Under the pieces are notes generated by a model. The model made no database searches and was not told the origin of the DNA. It worked only from the letters and a program-made list of their open reading frames with translations. Below are positions 42,978 through 51,871 of a stretch of DNA of 64,000 nt, piece by piece. How positions within the stretch are numbered: position 1 is the first letter of the stretch; each line of letters begins with the position of its first letter. The stretch comes from Marinomonas lutimaris (GTDB lineage Bacteria; Pseudomonadota; Gammaproteobacteria; Pseudomonadales; Marinomonadaceae): positions 310,001-374,000 of the forward strand of contig NZ_JAHLLW010000001.1 in the NCBI RefSeq assembly GCF_019426345.1, written 5' to 3'. A program made the translations under genes and the position numbers.

Positions 42978-44195
42978 ATGTCCAGCTCTTCCTCTACTTC
43001 TAATAACTTCTCAATCACTGAGCCTAAAACCCAGTGGCTGGAAGTCATTTTACTTTGGATCGCGGGTATTTCTGCGGCGATGCAGTTTGCCAAGTTCTCT
43101 GTTTCGTTTGATGGTTTGCTTGAGCATTATCAAATGGGTGCGACGTCAACAGGAGCGGCGCTTTCCGCAGTGGGGATTGCTGGTTTGGTGTTCGGCGTGT
43201 CGGCGGGCATGATCGCCAGTCGAGTCGGTTATTTGAAGGTATTGGTGGGCGCTTTACTGCTAGGCGGTTGCTTGTCTTTGATTCAATCCACTCTGCCGCC
43301 TTTTAATCTGTTATTTGTGACACGCATGTTGGAAGGCTTTTCTCAGTTAGGTGTGGTTGTCGCGGCACCAACTTTGATTGCCAAGTTAAGTGCGCCACAA
43401 CACAAGTCTTTGACCATGGGGATTTGGGGCACCTTCTTTGGCGTTGCTTTTGCGTTATGTGGCTGGGCTGGGAAGAATATTTTAGATCAATATGGTTTGC
43501 AGACTTTATTTTTAAGCCATGGCGTTTTTATCACCACAATCGGTGTGGTGTTGTTCTTCAAGCTAAGAAAAAATCCGGTTTTGGATTTGGTACCAGTGAC
43601 AGAAATGCAGGATGGCTTCTTGAGACAGATGATAAAAATTTATCGCAATCCTCGCGCTTTATTGCCTAGCTGTGTGTTCTTGTTTTATACCTGCACACTT
43701 GTATCTGTGTTGACTTACGTGCCTGGTTTGATTGGCGATTCGACACTACAGAAGTTGATGATGGTTGTGTTGCCACTCATTAGTACTAGCGGTACTTTTT
43801 TGGCGGGCGCCATTGCGCAATATCTGATGCGTCCGCAAAGAGTCGCATTGATGGCGTATTTTGGCGTTGCCAGCAGTGCGGTAGTTTTGTCATTAATCAG
43901 TGGCTCGGCTGAACTCTTCTGTGTTGTGGTTGGTGTGATGGTGTTGTTTCTAGGAATGGTACCTGGCTCTGCGTTGGCGATGATTCCAACGCTTGCTCGT
44001 AACCCAAGTGAACAAGCGCAAGGTTATGGCTTACTCGCTCAGTTTGGTAATATTGGTGCGACGGTTGGGCCACCGACGTTCGCAACGGCAATCGCGGTTT
44101 ATGGTCTTTCTGGCTTGGTCATATTAATTTTGTGTATTTGCTGTTTTGGTGTGTTATTTAGCCTTTGGGCTGGCCGTATTAAAGCCGTTTTATAA
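42978..44195 (+). CDS. MFS transporter
   Basis: 405 aa from ATG 42978, preceded by AAAAGGAAA; a TTG at 42960 would add six residues. Twelve hydrophobic helices; the loop 2-3 motif is visible as GVSAGMIASRVGYLKV. No clear subfamily. It may be an exporter for drugs or small organic compounds. Stands alone with a terminator downstream. Confidence 0.82.
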   Translation: MSSSSSTSNNFSITEPKTQWLEVILLWIAGISAAMQFAKFSVSFDGLLEHYQMGATSTGAALSAVGIAGLVFGVSAGMIASRVGYLKVLVGALLLGGCLSLIQSTLPPFNLLFVTRMLEGFSQLGVVVAAPTLIAKLSAPQHKSLTMGIWGTFFGVAFALCGWAGKNILDQYGLQTLFLSHGVFITTIGVVLFFKLRKNPVLDLVPVTEMQDGFLRQMIKIYRNPRALLPSCVFLFYTCTLVSVLTYVPGLIGDSTLQKLMMVVLPLISTSGTFLAGAIAQYLMRPQRVALMAYFGVASSAVVLSLISGSAELFCVVVGVMVLFLGMVPGSALAMIPTLARNPSEQAQGYGLLAQFGNIGATVGPPTFATAIAVYGLSGLVILILCICCFGVLFSLWAGRIKAVL

Positions 44196-44214
44196 GCCGC
44201 GATTTTTCTGTTTG

Positions 44215-44241
44215 CCGCGTTTGAATCTGTCAGACGCGGCT
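44215..44241 (+). terminator. Terminator after the MFS gene
   Basis: GCCGCGT and ACGCGGC form a GC-rich 7 bp stem with a 13-base loop followed by TTCATTTTC, 19 bp after the stop. Confidence 0.7.
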
Positions 44242-44382
44242 TCATTTTCTGCTCTTAGTGTATTATTGAAAAAATAATCCTTCTTGCTGTAATAATTCCA
44301 GTCTGTATTCTGTCTAACTACCATTAACGAATTGATTAATTGTATTTTCCCCGAGTCGCAAGGCTCTTTCGGAGTTTGACGA

Positions 44383-46533
44383 ATGAAAAAAATTGGATTG
44401 CTGGTATTGATTGCCGCATTGTTCACGGGCTTTTTCTATTTCGATTTACACCAGCTATTAACGTTAGAAGGCTTGAAATCGGGCTTGGTGCGATTTGAAG
44501 AGTGGCGTGCAGTCAGTCCGTTCTTGGTGGGGGGAGGGTTCTTACTCTTATACGTCATTGTGACGGCGTTGTCTTTGCCTGGTGCGGCGATCATGACATT
44601 GGCGGCTGGTGCTTTGTTTGGTTTGGCTTGGGGCACGCTGATCGTGTCTTTTGCCAGTTCCATTGGTGCAACACTGGCGTTTCTGGTTTCTCGCTATCTA
44701 CTTCAAGACACAGTGCAAAAACGCTTTGGTGATCGTTTAAAAGCCTTTAACGAAGGCATTGCGAGAGACGGCGCCTTTTATTTATTCACCCTTCGTCTTG
44801 TGCCTATCTTTCCTTTTTTCTTGATTAACTTGCTGATGGGTTTGACGACCATCCGTGCTTTTACTTTTTACTGGGTCAGCCAAGTGGGTATGTTCGCGGG
44901 CACCTTGGTGTACGTCAATGCCGGAACTCAGCTTGGCCAATTGGAGAGTTTGTCGGGCATTTTGTCACCGTCTTTACTGTTGTCTTTTGTCTTGTTGGGT
45001 GTGTTTCCGCTTATTGCGAAAAAAATCGTCGATGTGGTGAAAGCGCGCCGTGTGTATGCTGGATTTAGCAAACCAAAATCCTTTGATCGTAATTTGATTG
45101 TCATTGGTGCGGGTGCTGGTGGCTTAGTAAGTGCTTACATAGCGGCGACAGTAAAAGCCAAAGTCACCTTGGTCGAAGCCCATAAAATGGGCGGTGATTG
45201 CTTAAATTATGGTTGTATTCCGAGTAAGGCATTGATCAAAAGTGCGAAGGTCGCACATCAAATGCGCCATGCTGAAAACTATGGTTTGAACAGCAGCGAG
45301 CCGACCTTTTCGTTCAAAAAAGTCATGCAACGAATCCACGATGTGATCGCAAAAATCGAACCTCACGACAGCGTTGAGCGTTACAGCAAAATGGGTGTCG
45401 ATGTGGTGCAAGGTTATGCCAAGCTGATCGATCCTTGGACAGTAGAAATTCAACGAAATGACGGCGACACGCAACGTTTGACGGCGCGCAGTATTGTGTT
45501 AGCAACTGGCGCTCGTCCTTTTGTGCCAGATTTGCCCGGTTTAGAAGAGGTGGGTTATTACACCAGCGATACCATGTGGGAAGCCTTTGCTAAATTCGAT
45601 GAGCCGCCGAAGCGCCTTGTTATATTAGGCGGCGGCCCGATTGGTTGTGAATTGGCGCAGAGTTTTGCCCGTTTGGGATCGACGGTGACTCAAGTCGAAC
45701 GTTCGTCTCGCATTATGGGGCGAGAAGACGAAGAAGTTTCTGCTCTGGCACAAGAAAGCTTAATCCAAGATGGCGTGAACATACTGACGTCACACAATGC
45801 GCTGCGCTGTGAGAAAGAAGGCGAAGTTAAGCGTCTGATTGTTGAACACGATGGTCAAGAGTCGGTGGTGGAGTTTGATGCGCTGATTTGTGCGGTTGGT
45901 CGTGAAGCGCGCCTTGAAGGGTACGGTTTGGAAAATCTGGGGATTGAAACCAAAGGCACCATTGTCACTAACGATTATCTGGAAACCCTTTATCCCAATA
46001 TTTTTGCCGCAGGTGATGTGGCGGGGCCTTATCAATTTACCCATGTGGCCGCTCATCAAGCTTGGTACGCGGCGGTGAATGCTTTATTTGGTACCTTTAA
46101 AAAATTCCGTGTGGATTATCGAGTGATTCCTTGGACCACCTTTGTTGATCCTGAAGTGGCGCGAGTGGGCTTGAGCGAGCAAGACGCGAAAGACAAAGGC
46201 ATTGCTTATGAAATGGTGCGTTATGAACTGGATGATCTGGATCGTGCCATTGCAGACAGCGCCGCAAAAGGCTTTGTGAAAGTGTTGACGGTACCCGGCA
46301 AGGATAAGATCTTGGGCGTGACCATTGTTGGCGAGCACGCTGGGGATTTGTTGGCCGAGTTTGTATTAGCAATGAAACATGGTCTGGGTCTGAATAAAGT
46401 CCTCGGCACGATTCACACTTACCCAACATGGGCAGAAGCCAACAAATACGCCGCTGGTGAATGGAAGCGTGCTCATGCTCCTCAGCGTATTTTGAATTGG
46501 CTGGAAAAATACCATACTTGGCGTCGAGGTTAA
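44383..46533 (+). CDS. VTT membrane domain fused to a MerA/Lpd-like FAD disulfide oxidoreductase
   Basis: 716 aa. Residues 1-215 are a VTT/SNARE-associated (DedA-like) membrane domain with FYLFTLRLVPIFPFF and FINLLMG-like segments (here FLINLLMGL). Residues about 230-710 are a class I pyridine-nucleotide-disulfide oxidoreductase: LIVIGAGAGGLVSAYIAA (FAD), GGDCLNYGCIPSKAL (redox-active CxxxxC), VILGGGPIGCELAQSF (NADH) and PNIFAAGDVAG (second FAD motif). In the C-terminal interface HTYPTWAEA replaces the Lpd HxHPT, so the acid-base His is Tyr, closer to MerA. The N-terminal HMA and C-terminal Cys pair of MerA are absent. Substrate unknown. It abuts a DUF547 gene downstream (4 bp). Confidence 0.88.
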   Translation: MKKIGLLVLIAALFTGFFYFDLHQLLTLEGLKSGLVRFEEWRAVSPFLVGGGFLLLYVIVTALSLPGAAIMTLAAGALFGLAWGTLIVSFASSIGATLAFLVSRYLLQDTVQKRFGDRLKAFNEGIARDGAFYLFTLRLVPIFPFFLINLLMGLTTIRAFTFYWVSQVGMFAGTLVYVNAGTQLGQLESLSGILSPSLLLSFVLLGVFPLIAKKIVDVVKARRVYAGFSKPKSFDRNLIVIGAGAGGLVSAYIAATVKAKVTLVEAHKMGGDCLNYGCIPSKALIKSAKVAHQMRHAENYGLNSSEPTFSFKKVMQRIHDVIAKIEPHDSVERYSKMGVDVVQGYAKLIDPWTVEIQRNDGDTQRLTARSIVLATGARPFVPDLPGLEEVGYYTSDTMWEAFAKFDEPPKRLVILGGGPIGCELAQSFARLGSTVTQVERSSRIMGREDEEVSALAQESLIQDGVNILTSHNALRCEKEGEVKRLIVEHDGQESVVEFDALICAVGREARLEGYGLENLGIETKGTIVTNDYLETLYPNIFAAGDVAGPYQFTHVAAHQAWYAAVNALFGTFKKFRVDYRVIPWTTFVDPEVARVGLSEQDAKDKGIAYEMVRYELDDLDRAIADSAAKGFVKVLTVPGKDKILGVTIVGEHAGDLLAEFVLAMKHGLGLNKVLGTIHTYPTWAEANKYAAGEWKRAHAPQRILNWLEKYHTWRRG

Positions 46534-46537
46534 GTTC

Positions 46538-47368
46538 ATGAAAAAGCTTCGAGTACTGGTTGTTACGACGCTGCTTAGTGTCACTTTATCTGCGTTGTTT
46601 AGCGCACAGGTGAGCGCACAGGTGAGCGCAAAAGGGTTTGATCATCAAGTATGGGATACCTTGCTAAAACAGCATGTGGTGGAGCTCAAGGGCGGTCAGG
46701 CAAGCCAGGTGGATTACCAAGGTTTTGCCGATAATAAGGCCGAACTGGATCGCTACTTAGCGGATTTATCTAAGGTGAAAAGCGGTGAGTTTGATGCTTG
46801 GCCGAAAGACGAGCAATTGGCGTTTTTGATTAATGCTTATAATGCGTGGACTGTAGAATTGATCCTGACAGAGTGGCCTGAATTGGATTCGATTAAAGAC
46901 CTAGGCGGCTTTTTTAGCTCGCCGTGGAGCAAGTCATTTATTCCGTTATTGGGTGAAACGCGCTCTTTGGATGATATCGAACATACCTTGATTCGCGGCT
47001 CTGATCGTTATCGAGATCCGCGTATTCATTTCGCGGTGAATTGCGCCAGTATCGGTTGCCCTGCGCTACGAAATGAAGCTTATACGGGCAAGCATTTAGA
47101 TACTCAGTTAGAAGAACAAACGCGACTTTTCCTGCAAGATCGTAGCCGAAATCGGGCCGAAGCGGACAACTTGTTGCTGTCTTCGATTTTTAAATGGTAT
47201 CGAGGAGACTTCGAAAAAGGCTGGCAAGGCTATGCGTCGTTGGAGCAGTTTTTAGTCGATCACGCCACCGATTTGTCTTTAACCTCTGAAGAGATTCAGA
47301 AGTTGAAAGACAAGGATATGAGCATTCGTTTCTTAGATTACGAGTGGTCGTTGAATCGTACTTTATAA
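46538..47368 (+). CDS. Exported DUF547 protein
   Basis: 276 aa, four bases after the VTT-oxidoreductase gene, so co-transcribed. Signal peptide residues 1-28; the cleavage region contains a tandem repeat Ser-Ala-Gln-Val. The DUF547 core is recognisable: QLAFLINAYNAWTVELIL, then DDIEHTLIRGSDRYRDPRIH, FAVNCASIGCPAL and LLLSSIFKWYRGDF. The NCASIGCP pair of cysteines and histidines may form a catalytic site; function unknown. Convergent overlap of 6 bp with lysR. Confidence 0.88.
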   Translation: MKKLRVLVVTTLLSVTLSALFSAQVSAQVSAKGFDHQVWDTLLKQHVVELKGGQASQVDYQGFADNKAELDRYLADLSKVKSGEFDAWPKDEQLAFLINAYNAWTVELILTEWPELDSIKDLGGFFSSPWSKSFIPLLGETRSLDDIEHTLIRGSDRYRDPRIHFAVNCASIGCPALRNEAYTGKHLDTQLEEQTRLFLQDRSRNRAEADNLLLSSIFKWYRGDFEKGWQGYASLEQFLVDHATDLSLTSEEIQKLKDKDMSIRFLDYEWSLNRTL

Positions 47369-48271
47369 ATCGCTTCCCGTGCTGTTAGCGAAGCTCTTCA
47401 TCATTTCCCAGAATACGTTCGCTTGCGAACTTTGGGTTTGATGGCGTAAGCGAATCATAAAAATAGGCAGCTGATTCTGTGAAGTGAAATTTTCCACTTC
47501 AATCGGCACTAGTTGTCCGTTATCCAATTCTGCCTGAATGCAATGCTTCGGCATGCGTGCCCAACCAAGTCCGTGCACCAACAAGGTTTTCTTCGCTTGA
47601 AAGTCGTTTACGTACCAGCGTTTGCCTGTCGGTAAAACGTACCTGTGGCCATTTTCTGAGGCATTGGCCGTGGTGTCGTTGACCAAAATTTGGGGAATGG
47701 CGTACAGGGATTGTTGCTTGATCTTGGTGTCGCTGGTGTTAAGCGTAGCGAGCAATTCTGGGCTGATCACGGCCATCATGGTGATTTTGTTGAGTTCGAT
47801 AAAAGCATGTCGGTCATCGAGTCCGTATCTTGGGCCAATGGCGATTTCACATTTGTTCTTGGCGAGCTTTTCTTGCACGCCATAAAGGTGATCTGTGGTG
47901 ATGTCTAAGGCGATATTAGCGTGCTGGTACTGAAAGGCTTTAATGCGTGACATGCAGTCATCGTCTAACGCCATTTGACTTAAACAGAGTTGCAGTGGCG
48001 CTTCTGTGCCTTGGGCTAGGTCATGGCCTAGGTTTTCCAGTTGTAGAACTTGTGACATGAGCTTTTTGCTTTGTTGGAAAAAAGCATGTCCTTCGCTGGT
48101 CAGTGTGGGTCGATAACTGTTTCGGTCAAATAGCAAAATGCCATATTGCTCTTCTAAGGCTTTTACGGCCGCGCTAATGCCTGGTTGAGTTTTGTGAATG
48201 GCGTCTGCGGCGGATCGAAAACTGCCCGTTTCGACCACGGCAATAAAGGCTCTTAATTGATCCAGTTTCAT
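47363..48271 (-). CDS. LysR family transcriptional regulator
   Basis: 302 aa. N-terminal DNA-binding domain: LDQLRAFIAVVETGSFRSAA then IHKTQPGISAAVKALEEQYG. C-terminal effector domain is normal. It is divergent from the TauE/SafE-type permease starting at 48401 (129 bp), so it probably regulates that gene in response to a sulfur or organic anion. Overlaps the end of the DUF547 gene by 6 bp on the other strand. Confidence 0.88.
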   Translation of the reverse strand: MKLDQLRAFIAVVETGSFRSAADAIHKTQPGISAAVKALEEQYGILLFDRNSYRPTLTSEGHAFFQQSKKLMSQVLQLENLGHDLAQGTEAPLQLCLSQMALDDDCMSRIKAFQYQHANIALDITTDHLYGVQEKLAKNKCEIAIGPRYGLDDRHAFIELNKITMMAVISPELLATLNTSDTKIKQQSLYAIPQILVNDTTANASENGHRYVLPTGKRWYVNDFQAKKTLLVHGLGWARMPKHCIQAELDNGQLVPIEVENFTSQNQLPIFMIRLRHQTQSSQANVFWEMMKSFANSTGSDL

Positions 48272-48400
48272 GATGGTCTCAAGATGATTATTAATTTGGA
48301 TCGTTTTGATAATAAAACGAGATTATTTATTGTTCATTATTTGCCGTATTATTGCACGCATAAAACGAGTTATGTCGTGAGATATTTGAAGGAGTGGAAC

Positions 48401-49123
48401 GTGGACATTACGGTTATTGTGTTATTTCTAGCGGGTTTAATTACCGGCTTTTCTAAATTTTCTGTTGGCGGCATGGGATTATTGGTCCTGCCTATTGTGA
48501 TGATTGCTGTCCCAGGGCCCGAGGCGTTAGCTATTTTATTACCTCTGTATATTATTACCGATATTATGGCGGTGTTTAGCTATAGGTCTAAAATCGCTTG
48601 GTCTGTTTTAGCGCGCTTTTTGCCTTTGGCTTTTCTCGGGGTGTTTGTCGCCAGCCATTTCCTCGCAAACATTAACGCGGAGCAGTTTGTGAGCTTTCTA
48701 GGTGTGATGATTATTGCCATGATTGCGCTGGGCCTTTATCTAGATTACCGCCCAACGTCTTTTATGCAGAAGCCGCTGGCGGCTTATTCCATGGGGTTTA
48801 TTGGTGGCATTGTGACCATGATGGCCAACGCTGCAGGGCCGATATTTAGCCTGTTCCTATTGGAACAAAAGCTCGATAAAGAAACTTATGTCAGCACCCG
48901 CGCGTGGGCATTTTTCATTATTAACGTGGTAAAACTGCCATTTTATATCAGCCTTGGCTTGCTTTCAGTCGAGAGCACAAAAACCAGCTTATACGCGGTG
49001 CCTGGATTGGTTATAGGTTCTTTCATCGGCTACTACGTATTAAAAAAAGTGAACCCAATCCAATTCAAATGGTTAATTCGTATTATGTCGACCATTGCCG
49101 CCGTGAAATTGTTTCTTTTTTAG
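48401..49123 (+). CDS. TauE/SafE family membrane anion exporter
   Basis: 240 aa from GTG 48401, chosen over ATG 48257 because AAGGAG lies 7-10 bp upstream and the product then starts at the first membrane helix. About eight helices; FLAGLITGFSKFSVGGMGLL and the second repeat YSMGFIGGIVTMMANAAGPI show the duplicated TauE/SafE halves. Proteins of this family export sulfite, sulfoacetate or related anions. Divergent from a LysR gene. Confidence 0.85.
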   Translation: MDITVIVLFLAGLITGFSKFSVGGMGLLVLPIVMIAVPGPEALAILLPLYIITDIMAVFSYRSKIAWSVLARFLPLAFLGVFVASHFLANINAEQFVSFLGVMIIAMIALGLYLDYRPTSFMQKPLAAYSMGFIGGIVTMMANAAGPIFSLFLLEQKLDKETYVSTRAWAFFIINVVKLPFYISLGLLSVESTKTSLYAVPGLVIGSFIGYYVLKKVNPIQFKWLIRIMSTIAAVKLFLF

Positions 49124-49251
49124 CGGCTTAAGGTGCGTACAAAAAAGCAAGCACAAAGTTCTGTTCTGAGATTATTATGCGTTCGTTTGTTCCGTATTTA
49201 TGGGGTAGTCGGCAAGTTTAGTAGCTTTCGGGTTTAAACTCGTTTTTCCTT

Positions 49252-49830
49252 ATGAATTCTGTCAAAATTACCGACCTTGTAAGCCACTTAGTAACAGAGT
49301 ATATGAGCCAAAAGAGTCAAGTTAATGACGTGAAAAACTATCTTGGTGCTTACAGTGCTCAGGTTCAGCAACAGGCTCAAGATCTTCTTGAATCCGAAAA
49401 ATCCGGTCCTTGGTTGTTAAAAAAATACCCTGACGTTCATGGGCTTAACGGAACTCGTGCTTTGTATGAATACGCAATGGATCTCAAAAATGAGTTTATG
49501 CGTAGCTCCCCGCCAATCAGCAAAGTCATTTATGACGATAAGATACACATCATCAATAATGCCCTTGGGTTGCATACTTTCGTGTCTAGAATGCAGGGCA
49601 ATAAGCTAAAGGCGAAAAATGAAATTCGTATCTCGTCTTTATTTCGTCGGATTCCTGAACCTTTATTAAAGATGATTTTGGTGCATGAACTCGCACACCT
49701 CAAAGAAAAGGGCCACAACAAAGCCTTTTACAAGCTTTGTTGTTATATGGAGCCCGATTATCATCAGCTAGAATTCGATCTGCGTTTATATTTAAGTCAT
49801 CGTGACCGATTTGGTGATCTTTGGTCTTAA
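49252..49830 (+). CDS. YgjP-like metallopeptidase (WLM/M48-related)
   Basis: 192 aa cytoplasmic protein. Zinc-protease motif HELAHLKEKGHNKAFYKLC (HExxH-x5-H) near residues 145-163, followed by MEPDYHQLEFDLRLYL, the family ending. The N-terminal half is helical. Substrate is unknown. No clear ribosome binding site except a CTTATG region; start by convention. Confidence 0.8.
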   Translation: MNSVKITDLVSHLVTEYMSQKSQVNDVKNYLGAYSAQVQQQAQDLLESEKSGPWLLKKYPDVHGLNGTRALYEYAMDLKNEFMRSSPPISKVIYDDKIHIINNALGLHTFVSRMQGNKLKAKNEIRISSLFRRIPEPLLKMILVHELAHLKEKGHNKAFYKLCCYMEPDYHQLEFDLRLYLSHRDRFGDLWS

Positions 49831-50129
49831 TAGTCTATTTGGTCTTAATAGTTTAAACATACAAGCTTCTTCCTTTTCTGCTATTCAATACTCATTTCTC
49901 ATACACTGCCCTCGCGATAGAGAGCATTTCTTGACACTAATTTACGCTTTCTTAATTTTTACACTTTTGTTGTAAGGCCCTATTTTTCTGGCTTTTGGGC
50001 TGAATAAATCCTCATTTTTAAAACATTGTTTTATTATTTTTACCTTTACATTACAAAAATACTTCCAAAAATAAAAATATAGAGTTAAATTAAAATCTCA
50101 ACCCTATAAAAATAAAACGGTGTTTTGAT

Positions 50130-50864
50130 ATGAAGATGAAAATTGTATCTGCGGCAGTCCTCATTGGACTCACTAGTGTTGCAGCGCATGCAACAACGAT
50201 TAATATTCGCCATGAATATGTACCTGAATACGATGGGCAAGATGCAAAACATGCTGATCGTATTGAAGTCAGTCATCGATTTGCCAATGGAATCGGTTTT
50301 GGCGTGGAAGCAAAATGGAAAAGTCAAAATGAAGATGCGTTTGGTGAGCAGACTGGTAATGGTCAGCAAAGTAACATTAGCTACCGATATAAAGTGTCGG
50401 ATACGATCACTCTAACGCCACAGTATAAGTGGGAATCTGGTTCTGATAAAACGGGTCACCAGTTCAATTTAAGCCTAGGCTATAAAGTTAATGACGATTG
50501 GTCAGTTGGTTTCCGTCACCGCTATCATTACGAGAATGTCGTTGGAAAAGATAACTCTCATTATAACCGTTGGACTTTTTCTGCTGGGTATAAAGGTATT
50601 GAAGATTGGGCGTTTGGCGCAGACCTTGATTATACCTTTAATGAAGAAAGTTCTGGCCCAAGATGGAAGGATGATAAGTCCGCTATCTCTGAAGTTAACT
50701 TCAAAGGTGAGTATAAAGGCTTAAAAAATGGCTGGAGCCCTTTTGCTGAGCTAGGTTTTGTGCCTTATAAGTCTGGCGATACTTACAACTTCAATGGCGA
50801 ATCAGTAACAGCTAATGACAAATGGCGCCCACGTTACAGAATAGGCGCTAAGTATACCTATTAA
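50130..50864 (+). CDS. KdgM-type oligogalacturonate-specific outer-membrane porin
   Basis: 244 aa monomeric 12-strand beta-barrel. Signal peptide residues 1-22 (SVAAHATT). Alternating aromatic/charged strands such as INIRHEYVPEYDG, NISYRYKV, FNLSLGYKVND and the final YRIGAKYTY (C-terminal aromatic) are typical. KdgM-family porins admit acidic oligosaccharides such as oligogalacturonates or alginate fragments. Preceded by 299 bp of AT-rich non-coding DNA. Not next to a matching degradation gene. Confidence 0.9.
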   Translation: MKMKIVSAAVLIGLTSVAAHATTINIRHEYVPEYDGQDAKHADRIEVSHRFANGIGFGVEAKWKSQNEDAFGEQTGNGQQSNISYRYKVSDTITLTPQYKWESGSDKTGHQFNLSLGYKVNDDWSVGFRHRYHYENVVGKDNSHYNRWTFSAGYKGIEDWAFGADLDYTFNEESSGPRWKDDKSAISEVNFKGEYKGLKNGWSPFAELGFVPYKSGDTYNFNGESVTANDKWRPRYRIGAKYTY

Positions 50865-50892
50865 GCGTATCAATATTTAATTAATGCACTGT

Positions 50893-50929
50893 AAAGGCCT
50901 ATTTTTTCCTCCCTTTTAGATAGGCCTTT
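50893..50929. terminator. Terminator between porin and yhhQ
   Basis: AAAGGCCTAT and ATAGGCCTTT form a perfect 10 bp stem (17-base loop) 28 bp after the porin stop, in the convergent region with yhhQ. U-tracts are inside the loop rather than after the stem, so strength is uncertain. Confidence 0.7.
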
Positions 50930-50981
50930 ATCTACGCAGTGTTTTTTAACCTTCCTGCTAATCCCCTAAATTAACTTAGTC

Positions 50982-51647
50982 TTATGCATTTGCCAAAGTA
51001 AAGTCTGGTTTAATTGAGGTGATTTTCTTGGTCAGATAATTCAACAGTACGCCGTATATTGGGATAAACAAACCAAGGCTAATGATGAGCTTAAAGCCAA
51101 AATCCGCTAATGCAATTGCTTGCCAATGTTGGGCCATAAATGGGTCTGGGCTTTGGTAAAAAGCGATGCCGAAGAACGCCAAAGTATCTAAACCATTCCC
51201 AAATAACGTTGATGCTGCTGGAGCAACCCACCATTGTTTAAGCTGACGTAGGCGATTAAAGACTTGAATATCAAGTACTTGACCAAGCAGATATGCCATC
51301 AAGCTGGCAATAGCTATTCTTCCGACAAATGTATTTATCGACGATAAAGCCTCAAACCCTTGAAACTCTCCTTGAGCAAATAGAACTGACAATACGTAAG
51401 AAACGATTAGCGATGGAATCATCACTAAGAAGATGATTTTTCGTGCCAATGCCGCGCCGAAGATTCTTACGGTGAGATCTGTTGCTAAAAAGATAAAAGG
51501 AAAAGTGAACGCACCCCAAGTGGTGTGGAACCCAGAAACCGTGAAGGGAATCTGAACTAGATAATTGCTAGAAGCAATGATTAGCAGGTGAAACATCGCA
51601 AGGTAGCACAGTGCCTTGCCTTTTTGTTCTGAGGTAAAAGTACTCAT
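50982..51647 (-). CDS. yhhQ: Queuosine precursor (preQ0/preQ1) transporter YhhQ
   Basis: 221 aa, six hydrophobic helices. The family signature is almost verbatim: SNYLVQIPFTVSGFHTTWGA, TFPFIFLATDLTVRIFGA, and AYLLGQVLDIQVFNRLRQL. YhhQ imports 7-cyano-7-deazaguanine for queuosine tRNA modification. A class I preQ1 riboswitch lies directly in its 5' leader, overlapping the AAGG ribosome binding site, which independently supports the assignment. Single gene. Confidence 0.95.
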   Translation of the reverse strand: MSTFTSEQKGKALCYLAMFHLLIIASSNYLVQIPFTVSGFHTTWGAFTFPFIFLATDLTVRIFGAALARKIIFLVMIPSLIVSYVLSVLFAQGEFQGFEALSSINTFVGRIAIASLMAYLLGQVLDIQVFNRLRQLKQWWVAPAASTLFGNGLDTLAFFGIAFYQSPDPFMAQHWQAIALADFGFKLIISLGLFIPIYGVLLNYLTKKITSIKPDFTLANA

Positions 51648-51655
51648 ATTTGTGG

Positions 51656-51688
51656 CCTTTTTCGTTTGATTGGGGTGAGGGAACCCAA
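51656..51688 (-). ncRNA. preQ1 class I riboswitch controlling yhhQ translation
   Basis: On the minus strand UUGGG-UUCCCUCAC-CCCAA is followed by a 14-nt A-rich tail UCAAACGAAAAAGG. Compared with the T. tengcongensis aptamer (CUGGG, loop, CCCAG, then UUAACAAAACAAGG, recalled) the stem position, the extra C before the second strand (the specificity cytosine) and the tail length agree. The tail ends in the AAGG ribosome binding site, 8 bp from the ATG, so ligand binding would mask translation start. Confidence 0.85.
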
Positions 51689-51720
51689 ATTTAAAATTTT
51701 ATAACGCTCTTTGCATAGAC

Positions 51721-51740
51721 ATTTGACCATAAGGTCAAAT
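51721..51740. promoter_or_regulatory. Perfect palindrome upstream of yhhQ
   Basis: ATTTGACC-ATAA-GGTCAAAT, two perfect 8 bp arms, 74 bp before the yhhQ start and outside the riboswitch. It looks like a transcription-factor operator; the regulator is unknown. It contains a TTGACC -35-like half. Confidence 0.5.
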
Positions 51741-51871
51741 GCGGAGCGGAATTATACATGAATCATTTGGTTAAAAAAGCATCAAATGTAAGAAATCGTG
51801 CTTGATGAGCTGAAAGTGTGTATAAAAAAGCAGTCATCATGTTTTTTAGTGCATTAATTCTTTTTGTGGCT

